A stretch of DNA of 64,000 bases, from positions 682,001 through 746,000 of the forward strand of contig CAWEOP010000002.1 of NCBI GenBank assembly GCA_963810755.1, written 5' to 3'. The position numbers were made by a program, and so were the translations under genes. Each line of letters begins with the position of its first letter. The stretch's first letter is position 1. This DNA comes from FEN-1219 sp963810755. Its GTDB lineage: Bacteria > Pseudomonadota > Gammaproteobacteria > Steroidobacterales > Rariloculaceae. Positions 1 through 9,118 of the stretch are shown here, piece by piece. The notes beneath the pieces are model-generated. The model made no database searches. It was not told the DNA's origin and saw only the letters and a program-made list of their open reading frames with translations.

Positions 1-553
1 CTTCGCCAAAGACCGCAGCGAAGGCGGCTTCTGCAAGGCTTCGGACCGCCCGGGCCTCATTCGGCAGCCGACGCGGCTGCGCATCGATTGGCAAGACGCG
101 GACACGCTGCGCTTGCAGTTCGACGCCGGGAATCAGACTCGGCTCTTTGCACTTCACGCCGCAGCCGGCGCGGCGAGCGATCGCTCCAGGGCGATTCGAC
201 GGCGAATTGGTTCAGGCAGACGCAGTCGCGCGGCGTGTTCGCCGCGAATACGCCGACGGGCGGCGGCTCGCTGCAGGCTCGCACGACGAACATGACGGCC
301 GGGTATTTGCGCCCGAACGGCGTGCCTTACAGCGAGAAGGCCACGGTCAAGGAATTCTTCAATACGTTTACGCTCGCCGGAAGCAGGAACGTGGCTCATC
401 GTGACGACCGTCGTGAGCGATCCGGAGTACCTCACGACCGACTTGATCATGAGCACCCAGTTCAAGAAGGAAACCGGCCGCTCGCGTTGGAATCCGCGCG
501 CCTGCGACATCGCGCCGCCGCTCGTCGTGCGACGCCGCGAACGAGGAACAACG
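1..553 (+). pseudogene. Decayed or mis-sequenced WEGDTL-family exported protein, 3' part only
   Basis: The left edge cuts into a gene related to the intact protein at 7974-8894. Matching blocks are RQPTRLRI near 58-90, the NQTRLF segment near 130-150, and GYLRPNGVPYS near 301-330. These blocks lie in different frames: frame 2 to about 150, briefly frame 3, frame 1 from about 170 to 385, then frame 2 again (WLIVTTVVSDPEYL from 392). At least three indels within about 250 bases are therefore needed to read it. In the last frame no stop occurs before the cupin gene at 554. The product would be periplasmic and of unknown function. Sequencing error and true decay cannot be told apart here. Confidence 0.6.
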
Positions 554-1030
554 ATGAAACGTTCGACGGTCATCCTGTCGCTCGCGGCTTTGTTCGCGGC
601 CACCGGCCTCGCGCAGCAGATAGAGGTCACGCGCAACGGCACGCGGCCCACGATCCTCGGGCCCGCTTCCGCGTATACCGGCCGGGCCATCGCCGACGTG
701 CTGTTCGCCGCGACGGCCGAAAACCCCATGATGGCCGTGAACGTCACGTTCGAGCCCGGCGCGCGGACGGCCTGGCACAACCACCACGCCGGACAATATT
801 TGATCGTCACGTCGGGCGTCGGCTGGGTGCAAGAGCGCGGCGGCAAGAAGCGTGTCGTGAGACCCGGCGACGTCGTCTGGACGCCGCCCGACGTCGTTCA
901 TTGGCATGGTGCGACGACCACGAACGCGCTGAGCCACCTCGCCGTCTGGCAGTTCGTCGACGGCAGCGGCGGCGAGTTGTTCGAGCACGTGACCGACGAG
1001 GACTACCTCGCCGAGCCGGCGGGCGACTGA
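554..1030 (+). CDS. Exported small cupin protein
   Basis: A 158-residue protein with a Sec signal peptide (MKRSTVILSLAALFAATGLAQ) followed by a single cupin barrel. The first cupin motif shows the metal-binding histidines in WHNHHAGQY, and the second shows a histidine pair in VVHWHGA. The pattern resembles small cupins annotated as (R)-mandelonitrile lyase-like, which bind a divalent metal, so a periplasmic metalloenzyme of unknown substrate is the fair reading. The ATG at 554 is chosen because the signal peptide begins there; the longer frame upstream belongs to the broken preceding gene. Its 3' end overlaps by 28 bases the convergent flavin monooxygenase gene on the other strand. Confidence 0.85.
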   Translation: MKRSTVILSLAALFAATGLAQQIEVTRNGTRPTILGPASAYTGRAIADVLFAATAENPMMAVNVTFEPGARTAWHNHHAGQYLIVTSGVGWVQERGGKKRVVRPGDVVWTPPDVVHWHGATTTNALSHLAVWQFVDGSGGELFEHVTDEDYLAEPAGD

Positions 1031-2308
1031 GCTACCTTCGCGCCGGGTGCGATCATCGGCGGCGCCGCATTGAGACGGTCCATCGCGAAACCGGCTGCAG
1101 CGCGATAGCGGCTCATGAACTCCTCGCGTTCTGGCGCCGGGATGACGGCATCGATGTCGTCGAAAACGCCGCCGCAGCGCTCGTCGAGCAGATTCAGCAA
1201 CCCGAATGGACCGGCGCCTCGGTTGCGCAACACGACGGCTGAGATCTCCGCGCACAGCTTCCGGTCGTAGGCCTCGAAGCGCCCCGCTCGTGACGCCGTG
1301 CTCGATCATCGCCGCACCGAGCACGCGCGCGTCGACGATGGCTTGGCTCGCTCCGTTCGAGCCCGTCGGGTACATGACGTGGGCCGCGTCGCCGAGCAGC
1401 GCGACGCGGCCGTCCACCCATGTCGGTACCGGGTCACGGTCGATCATTGGGTATTCGAACACTTCGTTTGCACCGCGCAGCATCGCGGGCACATCGAGCC
1501 AATCGTACCGCCAGCCGTCGAAGTGATGGATGAACGAGTCGATGGCGACCTTCTTGTTCCAATCGCCGTCGCTCAAGCCCCGCGAGTTGTCGACCGTGAT
1601 CTCCGCGATCCAGTTGATCGCAGCGAGTCCCGTCGCCGGGTCAGGCTGCGAGATGGGATAGAACACGACGCGATGGCGGTGAGTGCCGAGGCCGACGAAG
1701 GACGCACCGCTGCGAATCGGAGCTCCGGGCGTCACGCCGCGCCACATGATGGCGCCGCCCCAATGGATCGGCGGCTGCGTAGGATGCATCTGCGCCCGCA
1801 CGGCCGAATGCAGGCCGTCGGCGCTGATCAGCAGCTTCGCGCGAACCTCCGTCTTCGTTCCGCCCGGAGTGCGAACCAGCGCCGTGACGCCATCGGCGTC
1901 GTTGCGATAACCGACGACGCGGTGCCCGGTGAGCACCGCGCCCGAACCGAGGCGCTCGACCGTCGTGCGGTGGAGCAGCATCTGTAAGCGGCCGCGATGC
2001 ACCGCGTACTGCGGCCACCGGTAACCGGCGAGCAGACCGCGAGGCTCGGAGTACACGTCCTTGCCGTTCAATCCGACGAGCGCCCATTCGAGCGCCTGCA
2101 CCCCGATCGCATCCAAGTGGCTCGGACCGATGTCGAGCTCGTATAGGGCACGCACGGCGTTTGGCTGGAGGTTGATTCCTACGCCAAGAGGCTTGAGCTC
2201 GGCGACGGCTTCGAGCACGAGGCAAGGCACGCCGATCTGCTGCAACGTGAGAGCGACGCTGAGTCCGCCGATTCCGCCACCGGCAATGAGTACGGGCAAA
2301 TCGGCCAT
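1003..2308 (-). pseudogene. FAD-dependent monooxygenase, frameshifted near the C-terminus
   Basis: A class A flavin monooxygenase (salicylate hydroxylase/PHBH-like) of about 434 residues. The N-terminus MADLPVLIAGGGIGG is the dinucleotide-binding GxGxxG fold. The DG motif appears in LLISADGLHSAVRA, and the second FAD motif in RVALLGDAAHVMYPTGSNGA. The frame continues to about 1290 and then must shift by one base: the expected tail (AGRFEAYDRK, then LRNRGAGPFGLLNLLDERCGG) lies in the neighbouring frame and ends at 1003. Such enzymes hydroxylate aromatic or related rings using NAD(P)H and oxygen. The ATG at 2308 precedes the Rossmann motif directly. The gene is divergent from the esterase at 2630. 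The indel may be a sequencing error. Confidence 0.8.
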
Positions 2309-2629
2309 CGGATCCGGTCGCCTGGGGGTCGTGATTGCGGCGCAAGAATCCCTCGACCCCAGGCCAGCGCGCAAGACCTGGAAATCGAACCACGTTCGCT
2401 GTGCGCTGTTCGAAAGGCGCTTCCGAGAGCAGCCGCCTGGCTGCCGCGCACGCGGCCACCGGCGGGGAGCGAATCTTAGAGCGCCCGCTGTCTACTCGGT
2501 CTTTTTCCGGAATTTTCCGGAGCGAGGCGGGACGCCCCGACGCCCCGTTGCTACGATGGCTCTCGATCGTGTGGCGGCATACGGCGAGACCTCACGGCGA
2601 GCACAGCGAACAACAAATGGGGGAAGGTT
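2309..2629. promoter_or_regulatory. Divergent intergenic region with a tandem TTTTCCGGA repeat
   Basis: This 321-base gap separates the divergent monooxygenase (minus) and esterase (plus) genes, so it should hold both promoters. I see no gene in it. The clearest element is a tandem 10-bp direct repeat, TTTTCCGGAA then TTTTCCGGAG, at 2503-2522; each unit contains the palindromic core TCCGGA. It lies about 110 bases upstream of the esterase start and could be an operator. The esterase is preceded by a strong GGGGGAAGG ribosome-binding site at about 2619-2627. Confidence 0.35.
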
Positions 2630-3659
2630 ATGTCGATCGTTGGTTTTCGAGCCATAACAAAAACCATAGCGAACAGCGCGCAGACAATCGCGTTTGCGGT
2701 GATGGCCGGCGCGGCGCTCGCGCAGCCGCCGTTCGGTAGCCCGCCGCAACCGCGCCCGGATGCCACCCTGGCGGCTGCGCCCGCCGGGTTCGACGCGCGG
2801 CGCGAAGGCGTGCCCGCGGGGCTCGTCGAGCGCATCGAGTTCGATTCGAAGGTCACCGGCGGCAAGCGGCCCGCGTCCGTGTACCTGCCGCCGGGCTACG
2901 CGCCGGACAAGAAATACCCCGTGCTCTATCTGCTGCACGGCATCGGCGGCAACGAGACGCATTGGCCCGGCCCCGGTGCTGCGGGGGCGATCCTCGACAA
3001 TCTGATCGCCGACGGCAAAGCGGTTCCGATGATCGTCGTGATGCCGAACGGGCGCGCGTCGAACAAGCCGTCGACGCTGTTCGCCGGCGGCCGTGGCCCC
3101 GGCGGGGCCGGTCCGGGAGGCGCTGCCCCCGGCGCGGCGGGCGGTGCACCGGCCGGCGGACCGCCCGCCGGCGCCCCACCGGGCGGAGCCCGCGGGCCCG
3201 GTTTCGATCCCGCGGCCATGGCCGTGGAGTTCGAAGCGTACGCGGCGTTCGAGCGCGAGCTCGTCGGGGACCTTGTGCCATTCATCGAGGCACGCTATTC
3301 GGTCAGCGCCGATCGCATGCACCGTGCGCTCGCTGGTTTATCGATGGGTGGCGGCCAGTCGCTCAACTTCGGGCTCAACAACGTCGACACGTTCGCTTGG
3401 GTTGGGGGCTTCTCGTCAGCGCCGAATACCAAAGCGCCGGCCGAGCTGGTGGCGGACCCTACGGCCGCGCGCCGGCTCGAGCTCCTCTGGGTGTCGTGCG
3501 GTAACGAGGACGGGCTGTTCAACATCAGTGCCGGGCGTTCACGAATACTTGGCCGCGCAGAACGTGCCGCACAAGTGGTACGTCGACGCGGGCGCTCACA
3601 CATTCCCGGTCTGGAAGAACGACCTCTACCACTTCGCGTCGCTGTTGTTCCGCAAGTGA
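2630..3659 (+). pseudogene. Secreted esterase of the FrmB/enterochelin-esterase type, frameshifted
   Basis: An alpha/beta-hydrolase with an N-terminal signal peptide ending near residue 32 (AGAALAQ). The oxyanion/strand motif YPVLYLLHGIGGNETHW and the nucleophile elbow GLSMGGG are clear. The acid lies in CGNEDGLF and the catalytic histidine in DAGAHTFPVW. The reading frame changes by one base near 3527, after DGLFNI; the tail (GVHEYLAAQNVPHKWY to LLFRK) is in another frame and stops at 3659. A Gly/Pro/Ala-rich insert of about 40 residues interrupts the fold around residues 155-195, probably a surface loop. Substrate unknown; short acyl esters are typical. The ATG at 2630 is supported by a GGGGGAAGG site. 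Confidence 0.8.
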
Positions 3660-3884
3660 ACCATTCGCTGCACGTCGTTCGCGAGCGCACGCCAACGGAT
3701 TGGGCGGTGCTGACGCCGGAATATCAGCAACGGCTCGTCCAGCAGCTCTATCACCTGGCGCGACAGGGCAACTTCAACGACGTGCCTCCGAACAACTTGA
3801 CGCACTGCAATCAGACGTCCGGCCGGCTCGACGCGAAACACGACGCCCCGCCGGACGGCTCTCTCTACCCACGCTGGGCCGCGG

Positions 3885-4742
3885 TCACTTCGGTGCCGCG
3901 GTCTTCCAGCGCGAGTAGTCGGACTTCAGCAGGTTCTTTCGATCGTACGGCGAAATGTGATGGCGGACGCCGTTCTCGTCCTCCAAACACTCGTCCTCGA
4001 TGATCCGGGCGCCGCGGTCCGTCACGCGTCGCAGCTCCGTGCGCAGCGTCCACGGTCTCGAGTAGACCTCGGGGTCCTCGATCCGCGCCTCGTATTCGAT
4101 CGTGTCGGCGCCGGTCATCCGGTAGCGCTCCACGACGTGCACGGCGGTGCTGTGGAAATTTCCGGCGCCGTCGAACCAGAGCTGGTCCGTGATAGCCGCG
4201 ACGTCCGCGACGAGCGTGTCGCCGTCCCAGTGGTAGCGAGTGTCGCCCATCCACCAGTCCGTGGCATCGAAATGCGGCCGCGTGTTCGGGTGGAACACCC
4301 GGAACGCGTGATTCTCCTCGTAGACGATCGCGAAGTTTCCGGGGCTCTGAAGGATCTGGAGCGGAGTCGCGAGATACGTGGCACGCGGCACTCCGGCCTG
4401 ATAGCACTTGAGCGACGGATCGGCCGTCGCACGCGCCCGGTAATTCTCGTCGCGTTTCGCAAGCGCCTCGGGTTTGTAGGGAATCTTGCCGCCGGGCGGA
4501 TCGACGACAATGCTCGCCGAGGCGGCGATCCCGCGCTCACCCTTGTGACCTTCGATGTTCACGTACGCCGTGCCTTGCGCGCGCCAGATCCCGCGGAAAT
4601 CCGGCGTCTTGCCGTCCCATAGGCGCGCGGGAGAGAACGATGTAGCCGCGCGGTCCTGCGCGTCGACGAAAGGCTCGACGCCCGCGACGGCGATGACGAG
4701 CAACACGCACGCGGCGAGCCTCGACACTCGACTCTTGCTCAT
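3885..4742 (-). CDS. WEGDTL-family exported protein, copy 1
   Basis: A 285-residue exported protein of unknown function. It has a signal peptide (MSKSRVSRLAACVLLVIAVAG) and then the landmarks shared by all copies in this window: LxGIW-type start of the mature domain (DFRGIWRAQ), a cysteine turn KCYQAGVPRA, the block YHWDGDTLVADVAAITDQLWFDG, an ERYR segment, EDPEVYSRPW, and a final cysteine in IEDECLEDENG. The two cysteines recur in paralogues and could form a disulfide. The start ATG at 4742 overlaps the stop of the preceding paralogue in an ATGA, so the two are translationally coupled behind a DUF6152 gene. No catalytic motif is recognisable. Confidence 0.85.
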   Translation of the reverse strand: MSKSRVSRLAACVLLVIAVAGVEPFVDAQDRAATSFSPARLWDGKTPDFRGIWRAQGTAYVNIEGHKGERGIAASASIVVDPPGGKIPYKPEALAKRDENYRARATADPSLKCYQAGVPRATYLATPLQILQSPGNFAIVYEENHAFRVFHPNTRPHFDATDWWMGDTRYHWDGDTLVADVAAITDQLWFDGAGNFHSTAVHVVERYRMTGADTIEYEARIEDPEVYSRPWTLRTELRRVTDRGARIIEDECLEDENGVRHHISPYDRKNLLKSDYSRWKTAAPK

Positions 4743-5593
4743 CTCACCCTCTGCTTCTTGCCGCCGTCTTCTTCGGTGTAGTGCTGGAGACTGCGCTCGC
4801 CTTCGAGACAGCTGTACTCGAGGATCTGCTGCTCGGGCGGCACGCGTTTCAACGTGAAGCGCATCTCGACGGGCTTGACGAACACCGTCGGGTCCGTGAC
4901 CGTCGCCTCGTAGAGGATCGTGTCTCGATCGACCAGAGTGAACCGCTCGAGCACGTGCTCGTTGTCGTCGACGAAGTTGCCTTGCATGTCGAGCCATGTT
5001 CGGCCGTTGAAGTTCGCGACGTCCACGACCAGCGTGTCGCCCTCCCAGCGGCCGCGGGAATCGCCGTCCCACGCCCAATAGTTCCGTGGATGCGGGCTGT
5101 TGTCCGTCGGGATGATGCGCACGTCGTGCATCGCTTCGTGTAGCAGCGCGACGCTCTTTTCGTCTTGGATGATCTGCACCGGGTACAGCCCGCCAGGCTG
5201 ATCGAGCGATCGCGGAACGCCGGGCAGGTGGCAGCGCGCTTCGGGATCCTCGTAGCCGCGGCGTTGGCGGTCGAGCCTCTCGGCCTCGGCCTCGGGCGTG
5301 TACTCGTAGCGTGGCGGAGCGGGTCCTCGCGCACCGCCGCCCGCGGCGAAATTCGTGCCCTCGAGCGAGCCAATGAATAGCCCCTGGAAGCCGCCGGCGC
5401 TCTTGAGCCAGAGGCCCTGAAGGTCCGGATGCCCGTCCGGCAGCCGTGGGAGCGCCGCGGCGGCGGGCGAGGCAGTGGGCGCAGTCGGCGCGGCTGGCGC
5501 AGCCTGAGCGGAAGCCGTGCGCGCAGGGCCCGTGCTCAAGGTGATGCAAAGGCCGAGCGCGGGGAGCCACTTTCGCGAATGAGCGAGCGTCAT
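4739..5593 (-). CDS. WEGDTL-family exported protein, copy 2
   Basis: A 284-residue periplasmic protein. The signal peptide is followed by an Ala/Pro-rich linker, then the domain start LPDGHPDLQGLWLKSAGG. Family landmarks are the cysteine turn RCHLPGVPRS, IIQDEKSVALLHE, the NYWAWDGDSRGRWEGDTLVVDV block, ERFTLVDRDTILYE, TVTDPTVFVKPVE, and the closing cysteine in LEYSCLEGERS. It lies 7 bases after the DUF6152 gene and overlaps the next paralogue by 4 bases, so the three genes form one operon (6020 to 3885). Function unknown; the all-beta look of the repeated blocks suggests a beta-rich binding or scaffold domain, which is inference. Confidence 0.85.
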   Translation of the reverse strand: MTLAHSRKWLPALGLCITLSTGPARTASAQAAPAAPTAPTASPAAAALPRLPDGHPDLQGLWLKSAGGFQGLFIGSLEGTNFAAGGGARGPAPPRYEYTPEAEAERLDRQRRGYEDPEARCHLPGVPRSLDQPGGLYPVQIIQDEKSVALLHEAMHDVRIIPTDNSPHPRNYWAWDGDSRGRWEGDTLVVDVANFNGRTWLDMQGNFVDDNEHVLERFTLVDRDTILYEATVTDPTVFVKPVEMRFTLKRVPPEQQILEYSCLEGERSLQHYTEEDGGKKQRVR

Positions 5594-5600
5594 CGCACCC

Positions 5601-6020
5601 TCACTGCGCCGGAGGCGGCGCGCCAGGCGCCGCGGGCGGCGTGCCCGGCGAGCCGGCGAACACCTTGCTGCCGTCCGCGAGCGTGATCCGCGCGGCGTTG
5701 GCCGTGTTGGAACCGTCCTTCGAGCGGTACGCGTCGACGGTGATTCGATCGCCGGGCTTCAGCGAATTCTTCGTCCAGCCGAGCCTCATGAGGCCGTTCG
5801 GATTCGATGTCTCGACCTTCCATTCGGTGGTTTTGCCGTCCGGCTCGACGACGCCCATCGTGATCCAACCGTGCGGGTTGATCATTTCCCATCGCACGAC
5901 GGTGCCCGCGAGCGTGATGGGCTTCTCGGCGTCGAACTCGGCCGCGAACGAGTGATGAGCCGAGGCGGGACCGGCGGCAGCGAGCATCGCGACAGAAAAC
6001 GCGTGAATAAGAGTCTTCAC
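5601..6020 (-). CDS. DUF6152 family exported protein, copy 1
   Basis: A 139-residue member of DUF6152. After the signal peptide (ending PASA) the mature protein would begin HHSFAAEFD, followed by the family pattern INPHGWITM, EWKVETSNPNGLMRLGW, SLKPGDRITVDAYRSKDG, and a Pro/Ala-rich tail. The GTG at 6020 is chosen because a perfect AGGAGG lies 8 bases upstream (complement of 6029-6034); the longer ATG frame lacks such a site. It leads an operon with two WEGDTL proteins. Function unknown; the conserved histidines at the mature N-terminus could bind metal, which is my inference. Confidence 0.88.
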   Translation of the reverse strand: MKTLIHAFSVAMLAAAGPASAHHSFAAEFDAEKPITLAGTVVRWEMINPHGWITMGVVEPDGKTTEWKVETSNPNGLMRLGWTKNSLKPGDRITVDAYRSKDGSNTANAARITLADGSKVFAGSPGTPPAAPGAPPPAQ

Positions 6021-6108
6021 GGATGGCACCTCCTGTCGTGCACTTCGAACATTGAATGAGCGCTGCGCCGGAGCAGCAAGCAAACGGAATCGGCCGAGTG
6101 TCGCGCGA

Positions 6109-7974
6109 TCATGGAGTCGAGCTCAAGCTACGGTACACCATCGCGATGAACGACTCCGCGTCGGCCGGCCCCTGCACCGTACCGTAACGCGGGTCGTAGT
6201 CGCGTGCGAGGCGCGCCGCCCTCACCTGCTCGAGCGTTTGACCCTTGTCGAGCGCGTCGCGAACGCGGTCGCGAATGATCGTCACCATGTCGCGGTACTC
6301 CGCGACGTCGCCTTCGTCGTAGACGCGGCCTTGATTCGGGATCACCATCGTCCCGCCTTCGGCCCGCCATGCGGCGACCGTCAGGCCGAGGATACTGTTC
6401 AACGCCGCGATAGTGCCGTTCAGCGTGCCGCCGTTCTCGAGTCGCACGACCGGATAGGTCAAGTCCTGGATCACGTCGCCCGCGACGATGACGTCAGACT
6501 TGCGGAAGAACACCAGCACGTCGCCGTCGCTCGTAGCCGCGGGCACGTGAATGATCTCGATCGGCTCACCGTTGAAGTAGAGCTCGCGCGTGCCGCGGAA
6601 GAACGTATCGGTCGGAGCGACGCCCTCGGGTAGATCGGCGAGTGCCATGCGGAGCGACGCGTTCTCGTGCGCGATGACCGCGGCGCGCTGCGCGCGCGGC
6701 GACGGGCCCGCGGCAAGAGTCGCGTTGCCGCCCACGTGCGAGGCGTCGTCGTTCGTGTCGACGATCACATGTATCCGCTTGTCGCCCGCGATGCGGCGAA
6801 TCTCCGCTGCGACTGCGTCGGCGAGCCCCGCCGGGCCCGGGTTCACGACGAGCACACCTTCGTCGCCGATTTGCACGGCCACGTTCCGGTCGCCGGCCGC
6901 GAGGAGCCACACCTGCCCCGCCACGTGCAGCGAGCTCACGGCGGGCTGCGCCGCTGGCGCGCTCGACGGCGTGGACACCCTCGACGCGCGTGCCGCGCTC
7001 GGAGCGCGGGTGGCCGAGCTCGCCCGCGAGCCGGCGTCGCTTGGCGCGGCCGCGCGCGGCTCGTTGGAGTCGGGATATAGCGTGGCGCTGCCGCCGAGCG
7101 CCACCTCGAGCGGCACGTGGTGACGCTTCGCGAACATGTCGAGATCGCCGTTCGTGCCGGGCATGAACGACGGCACGCGGCCCGGCTCGGCCGCGATCTC
7201 GTCGGCGGGCGCACATTTGAAGAAGACGTCGCTCGCGCCGAAGCCCTCGCCGTCGCCGCCGTTTGCGAACCCGCCGAATTCGAACAACCGCGTGTTCGCC
7301 TGCGTATTCAGCCGGAAGTCGGTCGAGCGCACGAACGGCTCGTCGAGATAGATCGGGTCGTCGACGCCCGTGACGAGCGTGAGCCAGTCGTCGTGCCGCA
7401 GCAGATACTCGGTCATGCGCGCGCGATCGCTATGGGCAATGCCGTTGCGGCGCAGGAAGCCGGCCTTCAGGTGCGACGTTTCGATCACGAGCCGGTCGCC
7501 GTCCCAACGGCCGGTAGAAAACCCTTCGTACATGTGCAACGCGTTCTCCGGCGGATGCGGCCTGCCGTCCATCCAGACCGTGCGCGCGAGGCCGTAACTG
7601 CCGTAGAAACGGTACGCCGTGAGCCGCTGCGTGACGGGATCGTACTCCTTCACGATCGAGAGGCCGCCCGGACTTCGGTATTGGTAGGTGGCAGGGTGCG
7701 GCAAGCATTGATGCTCTGGCACGGACAGCCACGACGGCGAATATAGCGATGCCTTGTAGCGAAGCGCGTCGTTGATCGGAAGCCCGACGTAGTCGCCGAG
7801 ATCGGGGCCGCCGCCTCGGTCCAAGCTGTCTTCGTAAAACCCGAAGATGCCGCCGCCGGGCTGATCCCAGTCGCCCGCGACCTCGATCTGGGCGCGTGCG
7901 GGCATGGTCGCGAACGCAATCGCGATCGAGCTGAGCACGGCGGCGGGCGAGCGACAAAGGTGTCTCACGTTCAT
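6109..7974 (-). CDS. Fusion: WEGDTL-type domain plus metallo-beta-lactamase-like domain lacking zinc ligands
   Basis: A 621-residue exported protein. Residues 1-25 are a signal peptide (to PARAQ). Residues about 30-270 follow the WEGDTL pattern (QCLPHPATYQ, RTVWMDGRPHPPENALHMYEGF, STGRWDGDRLVIETSHLK, closing cysteine FFKCAPAD). After an Ala/Ser-rich linker, residues about 370-620 have a metallo-beta-lactamase fold with VDTNDDASHVGGN where active members have DTHxHxDHxGG, and IPNQG where IPGHG is usual. Most metal ligands are thus missing, so hydrolase activity is doubtful. The start at 7974 shares one base with the stop of the upstream paralogue (TGATG). The join lies within one uninterrupted frame. 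Confidence 0.82.
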   Translation of the reverse strand: MNVRHLCRSPAAVLSSIAIAFATMPARAQIEVAGDWDQPGGGIFGFYEDSLDRGGGPDLGDYVGLPINDALRYKASLYSPSWLSVPEHQCLPHPATYQYRSPGGLSIVKEYDPVTQRLTAYRFYGSYGLARTVWMDGRPHPPENALHMYEGFSTGRWDGDRLVIETSHLKAGFLRRNGIAHSDRARMTEYLLRHDDWLTLVTGVDDPIYLDEPFVRSTDFRLNTQANTRLFEFGGFANGGDGEGFGASDVFFKCAPADEIAAEPGRVPSFMPGTNGDLDMFAKRHHVPLEVALGGSATLYPDSNEPRAAAPSDAGSRASSATRAPSAARASRVSTPSSAPAAQPAVSSLHVAGQVWLLAAGDRNVAVQIGDEGVLVVNPGPAGLADAVAAEIRRIAGDKRIHVIVDTNDDASHVGGNATLAAGPSPRAQRAAVIAHENASLRMALADLPEGVAPTDTFFRGTRELYFNGEPIEIIHVPAATSDGDVLVFFRKSDVIVAGDVIQDLTYPVVRLENGGTLNGTIAALNSILGLTVAAWRAEGGTMVIPNQGRVYDEGDVAEYRDMVTIIRDRVRDALDKGQTLEQVRAARLARDYDPRYGTVQGPADAESFIAMVYRSLSSTP

Positions 7975-8894
7975 CACGGCAAGAACGGCGACGGCACGAA
8001 CGTGCCGAGCGGAGCAGCGGTAGCGCACGGCGTCGGACGCCACTTCGATTCGTCGCGCTCGAGCTTGAAATGGTTGCTCACCGCGAACGGCACACGCAGA
8101 TAGGCGGGGTCGGTCACGACGGTCACCACCTGCAAGTAGTCGTTGCCAAACATCGACACGCGATCGTAATACTCGGTAATCACCGCCTGTCCGCTGTACG
8201 GCACGCCGTTCTTACGCAGATACCCCGGCTTGAGATCGGTCGTCGTCACTTTGAGCGCGCCGGCCGGCGGAGCGCTCGCCGGAGGGGCGGCGCCACGAGC
8301 GGCCGCCGCTGCCGCGCCGGGCGGCGGTCCGCGATTGGCCGCGGCTGCGCCCGAGCGGGCCGTCGACGCTTCGCGCGTCGGCGCCACCAAAACGAAGAAG
8401 GGAGCGGCTGGCGCGCCGCCCATCCACTCGGCGACGGAGCGGCCTTGCCAGCTCGGCTCCGTGTCGGCCGCAGCCGTGCGCTGGAAATGGAAAATGCGGG
8501 TTTGCTCGCCCGAGTCCGTCTTGATCTCGAGGGTGTTTTCGTCCGCCCACGCGATTCGCAGGCGTGTCGGCTGCCGCATGATCCCGCCCGCGCCGAACGC
8601 GCGGCACGCTTCTCCTGCGGCTTCGTCCTTCGCGGGATCCCAGCCGTCGGCCACCTGCCGGCCCATCGGCGTCAGCGGCACCGACGTGTAGTCGCCCTTC
8701 GGCGGCGTGATCATCCGCCAGCGCCAATCCTCGGTGACCTGCGCGACCCATTGGCCGGTAAGGTCTGCGCGCGCGGCCGCCTTGGCCGAGCTCGGCGGCG
8801 CCGGCGGCGCCGGCGGCTGAGCGCCGACGGTCCGCGCGAGACCGAGCAGCGCCAGTCCGAGCGAAGCCGGCCACAACCGCAACGACCAATCCAT
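7974..8894 (-). CDS. WEGDTL-related exported protein, divergent subfamily
   Basis: A 306-residue exported protein and closest relative of the broken gene at 1-553. It has a signal peptide (MDWSLRLWPASLGLALLGL), an Ala/Pro linker, then DLTGQWVAQVTEDWRWRMITPP, a cysteine in EACRAFGAGGIMRQPTRLRI, an Ala/Gly/Pro-rich insert of about 50 residues, GYLRKNGVPYS, VVTDPAYLRVPF and a C-terminal cysteine in RPTPCATAAP. The strict W-E-G-D motif is absent, so this is a diverged branch. The ATG at 8894 follows a GAGG site; the longer frame upstream has no signal peptide. It is coupled to the fusion gene downstream. Function unknown. Confidence 0.75.
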   Translation of the reverse strand: MDWSLRLWPASLGLALLGLARTVGAQPPAPPAPPSSAKAAARADLTGQWVAQVTEDWRWRMITPPKGDYTSVPLTPMGRQVADGWDPAKDEAAGEACRAFGAGGIMRQPTRLRIAWADENTLEIKTDSGEQTRIFHFQRTAAADTEPSWQGRSVAEWMGGAPAAPFFVLVAPTREASTARSGAAAANRGPPPGAAAAAARGAAPPASAPPAGALKVTTTDLKPGYLRKNGVPYSGQAVITEYYDRVSMFGNDYLQVVTVVTDPAYLRVPFAVSNHFKLERDESKWRPTPCATAAPLGTFVPSPFLP

Positions 8895-9118
8895 AGGAAC
8901 CCTCGGCGGCACGAGCGGCGCCGCGACGCGAACGCTACCGCCGAGCTCCGGCGCGGCTGAAATCAGATCTGCGAATACTTGGAATCGTGGGCGTCTATGG
9001 CGAGCCGTGCAGCCATCCAACGGCGCGATGGGTGGAATCCGCAAGCGCGATTGCCGCGGGCACGGGATCTGTGGTCTCTTGAGCGCGCGCGATCAAGTCC
9101 GCGCGTGGGGGCCTCGCC

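Noticed and set aside
3660..3884. Continuation of the esterase open frame to 4003
   Set aside because: The esterase ends at 3659 in the corrected frame; the remaining read-through peptide has no recognised family and no start signal.
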